The position numbers and the translations under genes were made by a program. From Holophagales bacterium (GTDB taxonomy: Bacteria > Acidobacteriota > Thermoanaerobaculia > Multivoradales > JAGPDF01): 64,000 bases of DNA. The stretch is from positions 3,875,501-3,939,500 of the forward strand of contig CP064972.1 in the NCBI GenBank assembly GCA_016699405.1, written 5' to 3'. Below, one piece after another: positions 26,142-34,938 of this stretch. Within the stretch, counting starts at the first letter, position 1. Each line of letters opens with the position of its first letter. The notes under the pieces were generated by a model that was not told the origin of the DNA, did no database searches, and saw only the letters and a program-made list of their open reading frames with translations.

Positions 26142-28213
26142 GGGGCAACCTCCAGGAGGGAGTTGAGGTAGTTGACACGTGCTCCGGCGAGCAACGCCCG
26201 GCGCAGCGAATCCATGACGAAGGCGTGGGTCAGATCGATCTCGGCGAGCCCGGCGACCGCCTCGACGACCGCGGTTCCAGCGGGGTCCGGCGCCGCGAAT
26301 CGCACGGCGAACCCCTCGCCGGAGAAGGTCACCGCGGTGGCGGCGACCTCGAGGGTCAGCTCCCGCCCGTCGAAGCGACCGCGCACACGCTCGCTGCCGG
26401 CTCGCCGGTCGAGCAGGAAGCCGTCGCGCGGCGCGTCGGCGGTGTAGGCGAGCTCGCTGGCGAAGAACCGCGGCTTGACCCGATAGGGGCCGCCGTCCTC
26501 GGGGCAGAAGACGTCGCAGTTGCCGCAGTCGTTGCAGAAGTCGGCGAAGTTGCCGATCTGGTGGCGCTCGGTGAGCCGCAGCGGCTCGCCGGCGACGGCG
26601 AGCCAGCCGCTCCCCTGCCGCACCAGGCGCAGGACGGGGATCTCCTCCGGCCCGCCACCATAGACGAAGTTCGCGTCGTTCGGGCACACCGGCACGCAGA
26701 GGTCGCAGCTGACGCAGTCGAAGAGCTGCAGGTGGCGGCCGATCTTCGCCGGTCCCTTGGCGTGGCGAGCGCTCGCGTAGCGGGAGTCGGCGGTGACCCG
26801 CTCGACGTAGGCCTCGGTGTTGGTCACCCACGCCGACTCGAGCCAGCGCCTGAAGAGATCGGGGCCGGCGACACCGCGCAGGTCGCCGCCTTCGACGACC
26901 GCCCGACGGCAGCGCTCTCCGGCGGGATCGTCGGGCGCGAGGCCGCATCGATCGAGCGCCGCGACGCCCTGACCGAACGCACGGACCGCGAACGTCTCGA
27001 GGTCCTCCGCGCCGACGTCGTCGAAGCGCGCCGCCAGCCGCGCGTGATAGGCCGGCAAGCGCCCGTAGCCGCCCTTCTTCAGCAGGTCGGTGCAGACCGT
27101 CACCGGCACCAGCCCGAGCGCCGCGGCATCGGGATAGTTCGCCGCGTCGATCCCCGCCGAGAAGGAGATCGGCAGCGCGCCGCCGAAGAGGCGACGAAAG
27201 CGCCGTGCCAGGTGCATTGCCAGGACGTGCAGCGGCGGACCCGAGAGATAGACCTCGCGCTCGCTCTCCGGCAGGAAGCCGGTCGAGTTCTCGACGACCA
27301 GGGTGTTCGTGAGCTTGATGCCGAATCCCCGGCCGACTCCGGCGGCGGTCTCGCGCAATCGCCCGACCATCTCGACCGCTCGTTCCCAGACCAGATCGCG
27401 GGTGAACGCCGCGGCCGGCACCCGCAGCTCGCCATAACCGAGCGCGTCGTGCAGCAGCTCGTGGACCGCCGCCGCGCCGAGCAGCGTCGGATTCAGCTTG
27501 ACGACGCAGTGCATTCCGAGCTCGCGCAGCACGAACTCGGCGATGCGCTCGATCTCCTCCGGCGGGCAGCCGTGGAAGGTGCTGAGCGTCACGGTGCCGG
27601 TCAGATCCGCCGGGAAGTCGAGGTCGCGCAGCGCGCCGAGCTCGGAGGGAATCTCCCGGCGCAGCCGCTCGACGACCGGCGACGCGTCGCGCAGGGCGCC
27701 GACGAAGGCGCGCATCGGCTCGCTGCGCACGCCGGCCAGGTCGTAGCCGAGGCTCAGGTCGAACACCGGCGGTTCGGCGAACCCTCCGGCGAGCGGCACG
27801 CGGCCGCTCGCGCGCAGCAGCTCGATCAGCATCGCCCCCTTGACGTACTCCTCGAGCGACTGGGCGAGGCGCAACTCCTGAGACCATTCGGAGTTGAAGC
27901 CGACGGTCCGCATGTCGATGCAGGGGCGGGCGATGGCCAGGTCGTCGCGCACCTGCACCGTCTTCAGCTCGAAGACGCGCGCCCCGGCGAGCCAGCCGAG
28001 CACCAGGTTCTGCGCCATCTGCGTGTGTGGCCCGGCGGCCGGCCCGAGCGGCGAGGCGAGGCGCCGGCCGTGCAAGGTTACCGAGAAGTCGTGCCGGGCG
28101 TCGCCGGCGTAGAAGCGCTTCGCCGGCAGATCGAAGATCGCCTGCTGGCGCTCGAGCTCGCGGAACATCCGCGCTGCTAGCGCGCCGAACGGATAGGGGG
28201 TGAGCTCGGCCAT
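26138..28213 (-). CDS. ygfK: YgfK-like iron-sulfur oxidoreductase, short form
   Basis: A 691-residue protein related to YgfK (called putative selenate reductase). Residues ~1-430 form a dihydroorotate-dehydrogenase-like barrel with SPLGPAAGPHTQMAQN, CIDMRTVGFNSEWSQEL, TLSTFHGCPPEEIE and VCTDLLKKGGYGRLP. Two 4Fe-4S motifs follow: CVSCDLCVPVCP and CNDCGNCDVFCPEDGGPY. E. coli YgfK (about 1030 residues) has an FAD/NAD(P)-binding domain between barrel and ferredoxin parts; no GxGxxG dinucleotide site is visible here, so electrons must come from another protein. ATG 28213 gives MAELTPYPFG; an in-frame ATG at 28222 with GGGAG upstream is an alternative. Coupled to ygeW. Confidence 0.87.
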   Translation of the reverse strand: MAELTPYPFGALAARMFRELERQQAIFDLPAKRFYAGDARHDFSVTLHGRRLASPLGPAAGPHTQMAQNLVLGWLAGARVFELKTVQVRDDLAIARPCIDMRTVGFNSEWSQELRLAQSLEEYVKGAMLIELLRASGRVPLAGGFAEPPVFDLSLGYDLAGVRSEPMRAFVGALRDASPVVERLRREIPSELGALRDLDFPADLTGTVTLSTFHGCPPEEIERIAEFVLRELGMHCVVKLNPTLLGAAAVHELLHDALGYGELRVPAAAFTRDLVWERAVEMVGRLRETAAGVGRGFGIKLTNTLVVENSTGFLPESEREVYLSGPPLHVLAMHLARRFRRLFGGALPISFSAGIDAANYPDAAALGLVPVTVCTDLLKKGGYGRLPAYHARLAARFDDVGAEDLETFAVRAFGQGVAALDRCGLAPDDPAGERCRRAVVEGGDLRGVAGPDLFRRWLESAWVTNTEAYVERVTADSRYASARHAKGPAKIGRHLQLFDCVSCDLCVPVCPNDANFVYGGGPEEIPVLRLVRQGSGWLAVAGEPLRLTERHQIGNFADFCNDCGNCDVFCPEDGGPYRVKPRFFASELAYTADAPRDGFLLDRRAGSERVRGRFDGRELTLEVAATAVTFSGEGFAVRFAAPDPAGTAVVEAVAGLAEIDLTHAFVMDSLRRALLAGARVNYLNSLLEVAP

Positions 28214-28315
28214 CGGGAGCATCCGGGAGGGCTCCCGGATCCGCGGCAGTGTAGCACCGCGCCCGCGCAGCCCACCGCCCGCCGGGTGCCGCGGGCACGC
28301 CTTCGCCGATGCGGA

Positions 28316-28321
28316 TATCCT
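28316..28321 (+). promoter_or_regulatory. Possible -10 box giving a near-leaderless transcript
   Basis: TATCCT ends seven bases before the ATG at 28329, with no Shine-Dalgarno sequence between. The arrangement copies that before lysA. No clear -35 box is visible. Confidence 0.35.
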
Positions 28322-28328
28322 CGCGGCG

Positions 28329-28595
28329 ATGCCCGATCCGGCCCCGACCCCGCCACGCCCCGCGGCGCCGTCGCTGCTGCTGCCGCTCTTCGCCAGCCTG
28401 ACGCTCGGCCTCGCACCGTTCCGTCCCGAGCCTCACGTCGTCGAGAAGCTGCGCTGGCTCGCCACCGGCCAGGCGTTCCGTGCCATCGACGTCGTCGACC
28501 TGACGCTTCACGGCTCCCCGTGGCTCTGGCTCGGCGTGGCGATCGCCTGGCGATTCCGTTCCCGCCAGGGCGCCGGCGCACCCGGGAACCGCTGA
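28329..28595 (+). CDS. Small two-helix membrane protein
   Basis: An 88-residue protein with a Pro/Ala N-terminus, a hydrophobic helix (SLLLPLFASLTLGLAPF), a charged link (PEPHVVEKLRWLATGQAF) and a second hydrophobic segment (GSPWLWLGVAIAWRF). It matches a family of ~80-residue membrane proteins often labelled RND transporter, a name that is almost certainly wrong because these are far too small to be RND pumps. The PFRPEPHVVEKLR core is the conserved part. Function unknown. It is divergent from ygfK and 25 bases ahead of the PilZ gene. Confidence 0.7.
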   Translation: MPDPAPTPPRPAAPSLLLPLFASLTLGLAPFRPEPHVVEKLRWLATGQAFRAIDVVDLTLHGSPWLWLGVAIAWRFRSRQGAGAPGNR

Positions 28596-28620
28596 GCACG
28601 ACGACGCCGGATCCGAAACG

Positions 28621-29373
28621 ATGCGAGTCGAGCAGACCGGCCCTCGGACCTTCACCGTCGAGTTCGTCGACGAGGCGGAGCTGCGTGCCGAGGAGCGTGC
28701 CAACCTGTCGGTCGGCGGGCTCTTCCTGCGCTCGGCCGAGCCGTTGCCACCGTTCACCGCGGTGACCGTCCAGCTGCAACTGGCCGGGAACCGGCCGGTC
28801 GCGGCCGCGGCGCAGGTGGTCGGCGCACCCGCCGGCGGGCTGGCGGTCCAACTCGCCGGAAGCGGCGCCGACCTGGTGGCTGCGGTGCTCGCCGCTCCGC
28901 CCGCCGTGATCGCGACAGCCGCTCCGGCCGACGAGGGAGCGACCGAGCCGGACGAGAGCGCCGGAGAGAGCACGACGCTCTGGGAGCGCCTGCGCGGGAT
29001 GACGCCGCCGCAGAAGATCCTGCTCGCCCCGCGCGCCGACCGGGTAACGCGCGCGCTACTGCTGCAGGACAGCGATCCCCAGGTCCTGTTCGCTCTGCTG
29101 CGCAATCCGCGCCTCTCGCTCGACGAAGTGGTGCGCGCCGCCAAGTCGTCGTTCCTCTCGTTCCAGGCGGTGGAGCTCATCCTCAAGACCGGGCCCTGGG
29201 TGGCCAACCTCGACGTCCGCCTGGCGCTCATCCACAACCCGAAGACGCCGCTCCCGTTTGCCCTGCGGATCCTCCCGACACTGCCTGACAACGAGGTCCG
29301 GGCGATCGCCAAGGGAGCGGCCACGAGCATGGCGCTCAAACAGGCCGCGCTGCGGCGCGTCCAGGGCGGTTGA
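28621..29373 (+). CDS. PilZ-like protein with C-terminal helical repeat region
   Basis: A 250-residue cytoplasmic protein. Residues ~1-95 resemble a PilZ domain (NLSVGGLFLRSAEPLPPFTAV then VTVQLQLAG); the usual RxxxR c-di-GMP motif is weak here (RAEERANLSVGG). A ~35-residue Ala/Glu/Asp linker follows, then a helical part from ~120 (LRGMTPPQKILLAPRADR, LLQDSDPQVLFALLRNPRLS, DVRLALIHNPKTP, LPDNEVRAIAKGA) resembling HEAT-like leucine-rich variants found after PilZ in several phyla. It may tie c-di-GMP or a degenerate PilZ site to protein binding. No partner gene is obvious. Confidence 0.7.
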   Translation: MRVEQTGPRTFTVEFVDEAELRAEERANLSVGGLFLRSAEPLPPFTAVTVQLQLAGNRPVAAAAQVVGAPAGGLAVQLAGSGADLVAAVLAAPPAVIATAAPADEGATEPDESAGESTTLWERLRGMTPPQKILLAPRADRVTRALLLQDSDPQVLFALLRNPRLSLDEVVRAAKSSFLSFQAVELILKTGPWVANLDVRLALIHNPKTPLPFALRILPTLPDNEVRAIAKGAATSMALKQAALRRVQGG

Positions 29374-29470
29374 CACCTCCCGAGCAGTCGACGCGGCGAG
29401 TTGGTAGCATGCCCCCCGGCGGTCTGTTCCGACCGTCCCAGCGACCCACGCAGTGGAAAGGACCCCCCCG

Positions 29471-30685
29471 ATGGGCGATCACGCCAAGCGCCATCTCTCG
29501 ACCCGCGTCATCCACGCCGGACAGCATCCCGATCCGGCGACCGGCGCGGTCTCCGTGCCGATCTACCAGTCCTCGACCTTCGCCTTCCGCAACGCCGACG
29601 AAGGCGCCGCACGCTTCCAGGGCACCGACCCCGGCTACAAATACACCCGGCTGGGCAATCCCACCGTCGCAGCGCTCGAGGCCTCGGTGGCCGACCTCGA
29701 GGGTGGTTGCGGCGCCTTCGCCGCCGCGACCGGCATGGCGGCGATCAACGTCGTCTATTTCGGCCTGCTCGGACGCGGCACCCACGTCGTGGGAACCGAC
29801 GCGCTCTACGGCTCGTCGCGCACGGTGCTCGAGACCGAGTACTCGCGTTACGGCGTCGGCTCGACCTTCGTCGACACCACCGACGTCGAGAACCTGCGGC
29901 GCGCCTTGCGGCCCGAGACCTCGCTGGTCTACATCGAGAGCCCGTCGAACCCGACCCTGGCCTTGACCGACATCGCCGCCTGCGCCGAGATCGCCCACGC
30001 GCACGGGGCGCTCCTCGCGGTCGACAACACCTTCGCCTCGCCGCTGCTGCAGCAGCCGCTCGCGCTCGGCGCCGACCTGGTGGTGCATAGCGTCACCAAG
30101 TTCATCAACGGCCACACCGACGTGGTCGGCGGCATGGTCGTCGCCAAGGACCCGGCGCTCTTCGCGCGGCTGCGCAAGGTGCACACGACGATCGGCGGCA
30201 CGATGGATCCGCACCAGGCCTGGCTGGTGCTGCGCGGCATCAAGACGCTGGCCCTGCGCCTCGAGCGGGCCCAGTCCAACGCCCAGGCGATCGCCGCCTT
30301 CCTCGAGGCCGACCCGCGCATCGAGTGGGTGCGCTATCCGGGGCTCGCTTCGCACCCGCAATACGAGCTCGGCCGCCGGCAGATGGCCGGCCCCGGCGCC
30401 GTCCTCTCCTTCGGCGTGCGCGGCGGTTTCGCCGCGGCGAAGACGATGATCGAGAGCGTCCAGCTCGCCACTCTCGCCGTCTCGCTCGGCGGCATCGAGA
30501 CCCTGATCGAGCACCCGGCGTCGATGACGCACACCTCGCTGCCGCGGCCCGAGCGCGAAGCGGCCGGCATCACCGACGACCTCGTGCGGCTCGCCGTGGG
30601 CTGCGAGGACGAACGCGACCTGCTCGCCGACCTCGACCAGGCACTCGCCGCTTCGCAGCGCGCCGCCACCCCGGCGGCCCGCTGA
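29471..30685 (+). CDS. Cys/Met-metabolism PLP enzyme (methionine gamma-lyase / cystathionine gamma-lyase type)
   Basis: A 404-residue fold-type I PLP enzyme of the trans-sulfuration family. It shows YTRLGNPTVAALE, ATGMAAINVVYFGLLGRGTHVV, the YIESPSNPTL and VDNTFASP motifs, and the Schiff-base lysine in HSVTKFINGHTDVVGG. The start is ATG 29471 with AAAGGA upstream; a GTG at 29453 is in frame but has no ribosome site. Specificity (methionine gamma-lyase, cystathionine gamma-lyase or sulfhydrylase) cannot be settled by eye; the C-terminal SLGGIETLIEHPASMTH is common to the group. A stem CAGGGCGG/CCGCCCTG at 30704-30730 may end the transcript, although no U-run follows. Confidence 0.88.
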   Translation: MGDHAKRHLSTRVIHAGQHPDPATGAVSVPIYQSSTFAFRNADEGAARFQGTDPGYKYTRLGNPTVAALEASVADLEGGCGAFAAATGMAAINVVYFGLLGRGTHVVGTDALYGSSRTVLETEYSRYGVGSTFVDTTDVENLRRALRPETSLVYIESPSNPTLALTDIAACAEIAHAHGALLAVDNTFASPLLQQPLALGADLVVHSVTKFINGHTDVVGGMVVAKDPALFARLRKVHTTIGGTMDPHQAWLVLRGIKTLALRLERAQSNAQAIAAFLEADPRIEWVRYPGLASHPQYELGRRQMAGPGAVLSFGVRGGFAAAKTMIESVQLATLAVSLGGIETLIEHPASMTHTSLPRPEREAAGITDDLVRLAVGCEDERDLLADLDQALAASQRAATPAAR

Positions 30686-30803
30686 CCATCGCGGGGGCGA
30701 GCGCAGGGCGGCGCGAATCGCACCGCCCTGTCCCCGCTCCCCGCACGAGGCCGCATCTGGAAACGGACCGGTGCGTTCGCCACGGTCCTCGCGGAGGTCT
30801 TCC

Positions 30804-32768
30804 ATGTCGCTTTCTCGCACCCGCTCGCTCCCCCTGCTCCTGCTCGTCTCGCTCGTCGCCGTCGCGCTCCCCGCCTCCGGCGGCTGGCGCGCCGAGGGGC
30901 CGAGCCTTGCCAACGTCACCGATCTGGCGCTCGATCCCCAACACCCCGAGACGGCCTACGTCGCGACCGAGAACGGCGGCATCTGGCGCAGCGACGACGG
31001 CGGAGCGACCTGGCTCCTTCCCGGCGACGAAATGACCAGCCGCGACGTCTCCTGGGTGATGGTCGACCCGGGCAGCTCGGCGACCCTCTGGGCCAGCGTC
31101 GAGGCCGAGGACGGGGCCAGGCTCTGGCGCTCCCGCGATCGCGGGGCAACCTGGGAAACGGTCGACGGACCGCTCGTCGGCAGCCAGGACACGATCGCGA
31201 CGACCGGCCGGAGGATCGCCTTCGCACCCTCGCAGCCGAGAACCCTCTACCTCCCAGCGACCAACCTGCACTACCGCTCGAGCGACGGCGGCAAGAGCTG
31301 GAGCGATTTCCGCGTCCCGGGTCAGGACGTCTACGTCTTCGCGTTCGATCCCGAGGATCCACGGGTGATCTACGCCGGCGGTCGCGGGGAGGAACGGCAG
31401 CTCTCGCGCAGCGACGACGGCGGCAAGAGCTGGCAGGCCCTGGGCGAAGGGCTCCCCGAGGAGAGCCTCCACCTGCTCGTCGTCGACCCGACCGACCGGT
31501 CGCGGATCTACGCCATGAGCAGCGCCAACACACTGTCGGTGAGCGTCGACCGCGGGGCGACCTGGAGCCGTCTCGCCACGCCCGGGGGAGCGACCGACGA
31601 CACCTACTCGCTCATCCTCGATCCCAAAGACGCGCGCATCCTCTGGCTGGCCAACGGCACCGGGCTCTTCCGCAGCGGCGACGGCGGCAAGAGCTGGAGC
31701 CGTCACGACAGCGGCACCGGCCGCTACGTCTGCAAGGCGGTGGCGATCGACCCGCGCGACTCGCGGCGGATGATCACCGGGACGAGCGGCACCGGCGTCT
31801 ATCGCAGCCGCGACGGCGGGGTGAGCTGGACGCCGTCGACCGAAGGCATCGTCGCGGCCTGGATCGAGGCGTTGTACGTGCCGCCCACCGTCGGAGCGCT
31901 CTTCGCCCAGACCTCGAACGGCCTCTTCCGTCGTTCGGCGGGGGGCGCCTGGAGGGAGGTGCTCCAGCCCTTCTCCGACGAGGACGCCGTCGAGCTCGCC
32001 GGCATGCTCTTCGACCGCCGCACGCCGCGCACGGTCTTCGCGTACGCCTCCTCGAGCCTCTGGCGCTCGGAGGACGGCGGCGACACCTGGCAGGCCGAGC
32101 AACGGCCGGCTCCCCGGCTGCGCGACCAGCTGCGCGGACAGACCGACAGCGTCGAGTTCGCGGCGCTGGCCCAGGATCCGGCAGAGCCGCGGACGTTCTA
32201 CGCCGGCTCGTGGTCGTCATCGGACGAGGGCGGCGCGGTGTTCAAGAGCACCGACGGCGGCGGCTCGTGGAAGAAGGCCGGCAAGGGGATCGAGGGGCAG
32301 CACGTCAAACGCCTCTTCGCCCCGAGCGCGAACGTCGTGCTGGCGATCGTCGACGACAACCGCCTCTACCGCACGGTCGACGCCGGCGCCCACTGGAGCC
32401 GCTCCGACCTCGGCCTTCCCGACCAGGAGCTGCGCGGCCTGGCGGCCGATCCCACGCGGCCGGGACGCCTCTACCTGGCCTCGGCCGACGGCCTCTTCCG
32501 CTCCGACGACGGCGGCGCCTCCTGGGAGCGCTGCAGCGACGGCCTGGCGGACGAAGACGTCGAAGCGGTCGTCGTCTCGGCGGCGGGCGAGGTCTACGCC
32601 GGGACGTTCCAGGGCGTGTCGCGCAGCGCCGACGGCGGCGCGACCTGGATCGACATGCGCAACGGACTGCCCAACACCGACGTGCGGGCGCTGGCCATCG
32701 GCGGCGAACCCCTTCGGCTCTGGGCCGGGATGGCTGGCGGGGGCGTCTGGTCGCTCGAGCTGCCCTGA
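30804..32768 (+). CDS. Secreted BNR/VPS10-like propeller protein
   Basis: A 654-residue exported protein. GGAGG precedes ATG 30804; the signal peptide is RSLPLLLLVSLVAVALPASG. The mature part repeats the BNR/Asp-box motif SDDGGATW or SxDGGKSW at least nine times (for example RSDDGGATW, SSDGGKSW, SGDGGKSW, SRDGGVSW, KSTDGGGSW), each followed by a strand and a DP-type loop as in sortilin-VPS10 and HCF136-like propellers. No sialidase active-site arginines (RIP motif) are seen, so it is not called a sialidase. It may bind glycans or exposed peptides at the surface. Its stop is four bases from the convergent CoA-binding gene. Confidence 0.82.
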   Translation: MSLSRTRSLPLLLLVSLVAVALPASGGWRAEGPSLANVTDLALDPQHPETAYVATENGGIWRSDDGGATWLLPGDEMTSRDVSWVMVDPGSSATLWASVEAEDGARLWRSRDRGATWETVDGPLVGSQDTIATTGRRIAFAPSQPRTLYLPATNLHYRSSDGGKSWSDFRVPGQDVYVFAFDPEDPRVIYAGGRGEERQLSRSDDGGKSWQALGEGLPEESLHLLVVDPTDRSRIYAMSSANTLSVSVDRGATWSRLATPGGATDDTYSLILDPKDARILWLANGTGLFRSGDGGKSWSRHDSGTGRYVCKAVAIDPRDSRRMITGTSGTGVYRSRDGGVSWTPSTEGIVAAWIEALYVPPTVGALFAQTSNGLFRRSAGGAWREVLQPFSDEDAVELAGMLFDRRTPRTVFAYASSSLWRSEDGGDTWQAEQRPAPRLRDQLRGQTDSVEFAALAQDPAEPRTFYAGSWSSSDEGGAVFKSTDGGGSWKKAGKGIEGQHVKRLFAPSANVVLAIVDDNRLYRTVDAGAHWSRSDLGLPDQELRGLAADPTRPGRLYLASADGLFRSDDGGASWERCSDGLADEDVEAVVVSAAGEVYAGTFQGVSRSADGGATWIDMRNGLPNTDVRALAIGGEPLRLWAGMAGGGVWSLELP

Positions 32769-32772
32769 GCCG

Positions 32773-33240
32773 TCAGCTCGCCGCCGGTTTCGGAAGATAG
32801 CGGCTGGCGTAGACCCCGAGGCAACGGTCCTGCACGACGTCGATCCCGGCGGCGGCGAGTCGCGCCGCCGCCTCGTCGTGCCGGATGCCGCTCTGCAACC
32901 AGACGACGCGCGGCCTCCGCTCGGGGGCAAGGGCGAGGATCTGTTCGGCGAGCTCCGGGATCGCTTCGCTCCGCCGGAAGACGTCGACCAGGTCGAACGC
33001 TTCCGGCACCGCGGCGAGGTCGGCGTACGCCTTCTCGCCCAGCGCCCGTTCGAGTCGCGGGTTGACCGGGATCACCCGTCGGCCGCGCGCCGCGACCATC
33101 TGCGGAATCGCGAACGCCGGCTCGTCGGCACGATCCTCGCCCTTCATGCCGACGACGGCGACGACCTGCATGGCCCGGACGATGGCGGCGATCTGCTCTT
33201 CCGATTCGACGATGCGACCGGCTGACGGAGGGGTGTCCAT
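32773..33240 (-). CDS. CoA-binding domain protein (YccU-like)
   Basis: A 155-residue single-domain Rossmann protein of the CoA-binding (YccU) family: VVAVVGMKGEDRADEPAF, then GRRVIPVNPRLERALGEKAY, VDVFRRSEAIPELAE, VVWLQSGIRHDEAAARLAAAG and the terminal VVQDRCLGVYASRY, which includes the conserved cysteine. It lacks the rest of a succinyl-CoA synthetase or acetyltransferase, so it is a stand-alone small protein whose role is unknown; binding of CoA or acyl-CoA is inferred from the family. Convergent with the BNR gene. Confidence 0.88.
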   Translation of the reverse strand: MDTPPSAGRIVESEEQIAAIVRAMQVVAVVGMKGEDRADEPAFAIPQMVAARGRRVIPVNPRLERALGEKAYADLAAVPEAFDLVDVFRRSEAIPELAEQILALAPERRPRVVWLQSGIRHDEAAARLAAAGIDVVQDRCLGVYASRYLPKPAAS

Positions 33241-33308
33241 GCGGAGATTCTAGGCGCCGGCGTGGATCGCCGGCAAAGGAGACCGGTCGGCGTCGTCCCG
33301 ACAAGACC

Positions 33309-33345
33309 GAGCCCGCCGCTCGGCAGGGGCTCCGAGGGCGGGCTC
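33309..33345. other. Strong hairpin in the 321-bp intergenic region 33241-33561
   Basis: GAGCCCGCC (33309-33317) pairs with GGCGGGCTC (33337-33345), and inside it CTCGG (33319-33323) pairs with CCGAG (33332-33336) around an eight-base loop. No U-run follows on either strand, so it is not a standard terminator; it lies between divergent genes and could sit in the leader of the CoA-binding gene. I see no gene in the rest of this region. Confidence 0.45.
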
Positions 33346-33561
33346 GAAACCGGACCGGGGTTGCCGAATCGGCCGACCACATCCCCACCGGATCGGCGGG
33401 AAGGCACCTTGGCGGTCCGCGCCAGGTTGCCGGACCCGGCGCGTGGCCAGGTCGCTCTCGATGCCCGACCATTGTCGCTCCCCTCCCCGCCGATGTCCAG
33501 CCGCCGGCAACTCCCGTTTCCCTTGATAACGTGGCCGCAACGCCGATCCCGGAGGTTCGCC

Positions 33562-34920
33562 ATGCCCTATCCGCCGACGGTTCGACCCGCTCGGAGCCGC
33601 CGCTGGCATCCCGTCCTTTCCGCGTTGCTCCTCCTGGGCGCGAGCCTCACGGCTCCGGTGGGCGGCACGGAGCCGTCTCCAACGACCGGCAAGAGCGTCC
33701 CCGTCCTGGTGATCCGCCCGGAGCGTCTCTTCGACGGGTCGGGCACCGAGCTCCATCGTGGTTGGGCGGTCCGGATCGAAGGCGAGCGGATCGCCGCGGT
33801 CGGAGCGGCAGCGACGGTGTCCGTGCCGCCCGGAGCCACGGTGCTCGACCTGCCCGGCGCGACGCTCCTGCCCGGACTGATCGAAGGTCACTCGCACGTC
33901 CTCCTGCATCCGTACGACGAGACCTCCTGGAACGACCAGGTGCTCAAGGAGCCGGAGGCGCTGCGCGTGGCACGGGCGACGGTTCATCTCCGGCGAACCC
34001 TCGAGGCCGGGTTCACCACCGAGCGCGACCTCGGCACGGAAGGCGCCGGGGTCGCGGACACCGGACTGAAGATGGCGGTCGCCCAGGGGATCGTGCCGGG
34101 GCCGCGTCTGCTCGTCGCCGGGCGCGCGCTGGTCGCCACCGGCAGCTACGGTCCGAAAGGGTTCTCTCCCGACTGGGACCTCCCGCTCGGCGCGCAGCAG
34201 GCCGACGGCGACGAGCTGATTCACGCCGTGCGCGAACAGATCGGCCGCGGTGCCGATTGGGTGAAGCTCTACGGCGACTATCGCTGGGGGCCTCACGGCG
34301 AGGCGCGGCCGACCTACTCCCTCGACGAGCTCCGTCGCGCCGTCGAGACGGCGACGTCGAGCGGCCGACCCGTCGCCGTGCATGCGGTGACGCCGGAGGC
34401 GATCCGGCGCGCGGTCGAGGCGGGAGCGCGCTCGATCGAGCACGGCGACGAAGCGACACCCGAGGTCCTGCGCCGGATGGCCGCCAACGGCGTCTACCTC
34501 TGCCCGACGCTCGCCGCCTCCGAAGCGGTCGAGCGCTATCGCGGTTGGGACGGCCGCGCTCCGCTACCCGAGCGCCTGGCGGCCAAGCGAAGCTCCTTCG
34601 CCGCGGCGCTCGCTGCCGGCGTGCCGATCTGTGCCGGCAGCGACGTCGGCGTCTTCGCCCACGGCGAGAACGCGCGTGAGCTCGAATTGATGGCCGAATG
34701 GGGGATGAGCCCGCTCGCCGTCCTCCGCGCCGCCACCTCGGGCAACGCGCACCTGCTGCGCCTCGACGACGAGATCGGCTCGATCCGGACGGGGCTGGTG
34801 GCCGACCTGCTGGCGGTCGAGGGCGATCCGACGACGGACCTCAAGGCGCTTCGTCGGATCGAGCTCGTCGTGAAGTCCGGGCAGATCGTCGTCCAGCGGC
34901 CGGCGGCGGCCCGCCCCTGA
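33562..34920 (+). CDS. Secreted amidohydrolase (prolidase/imidazolonepropionase-like)
   Basis: A 452-residue exported metal-dependent amidohydrolase. GGAGG is seven bases before ATG 33562; the signal sequence is HPVLSALLLLGASLTAPVGG. Domain marks are the N-terminal LLPGLIEGHSHVLLHPYDE (HxH metal pair), FTTERDLGTEG, GADWVKLYGDY (lysine in the carboxylated-lysine position), VAVHAVTPEAI, SIEHGDEA and the C-terminal AGSDVGVFAHG aspartate. This matches periplasmic amidohydrolases annotated as Xaa-Pro dipeptidases. A role in hydrolysing imported dipeptides or drug-like amides is a family guess. It is convergent with the M13 peptidase, 18 bases apart. Confidence 0.87.
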   Translation: MPYPPTVRPARSRRWHPVLSALLLLGASLTAPVGGTEPSPTTGKSVPVLVIRPERLFDGSGTELHRGWAVRIEGERIAAVGAAATVSVPPGATVLDLPGATLLPGLIEGHSHVLLHPYDETSWNDQVLKEPEALRVARATVHLRRTLEAGFTTERDLGTEGAGVADTGLKMAVAQGIVPGPRLLVAGRALVATGSYGPKGFSPDWDLPLGAQQADGDELIHAVREQIGRGADWVKLYGDYRWGPHGEARPTYSLDELRRAVETATSSGRPVAVHAVTPEAIRRAVEAGARSIEHGDEATPEVLRRMAANGVYLCPTLAASEAVERYRGWDGRAPLPERLAAKRSSFAAALAAGVPICAGSDVGVFAHGENARELELMAEWGMSPLAVLRAATSGNAHLLRLDDEIGSIRTGLVADLLAVEGDPTTDLKALRRIELVVKSGQIVVQRPAAARP

Positions 34921-34938
34921 CGGGCCGCCCGGCGGAGT

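Noticed and set aside
28329..28595. RND transporter label for the 88-residue protein
   Set aside because: An RND pump has about 1000 residues; this has two helices, so the label would be misleading.
24972..29339. Open frame of about 1455 codons on the minus strand spanning ygeW, ygfK and upstream genes
   Set aside because: Only its first part in 24972-26141 is ygeW; the rest is Arg/Ala/Gly-rich shadow of ygfK and neighbours in another frame, as expected at this GC content.
30704..30730. Hairpin after the methionine gamma-lyase-type gene as a definite terminator
   Set aside because: Stem CAGGGCGG/CCGCCCTG is clear, but no U-run follows, so I mention it only within the gene entry.
31260..32650. 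Recurrent GACGGCGGCAAGAGCTGG-like DNA in one gene
   Set aside because: These are the BNR Asp-box codons of a propeller protein, not mobile or CRISPR repeats.
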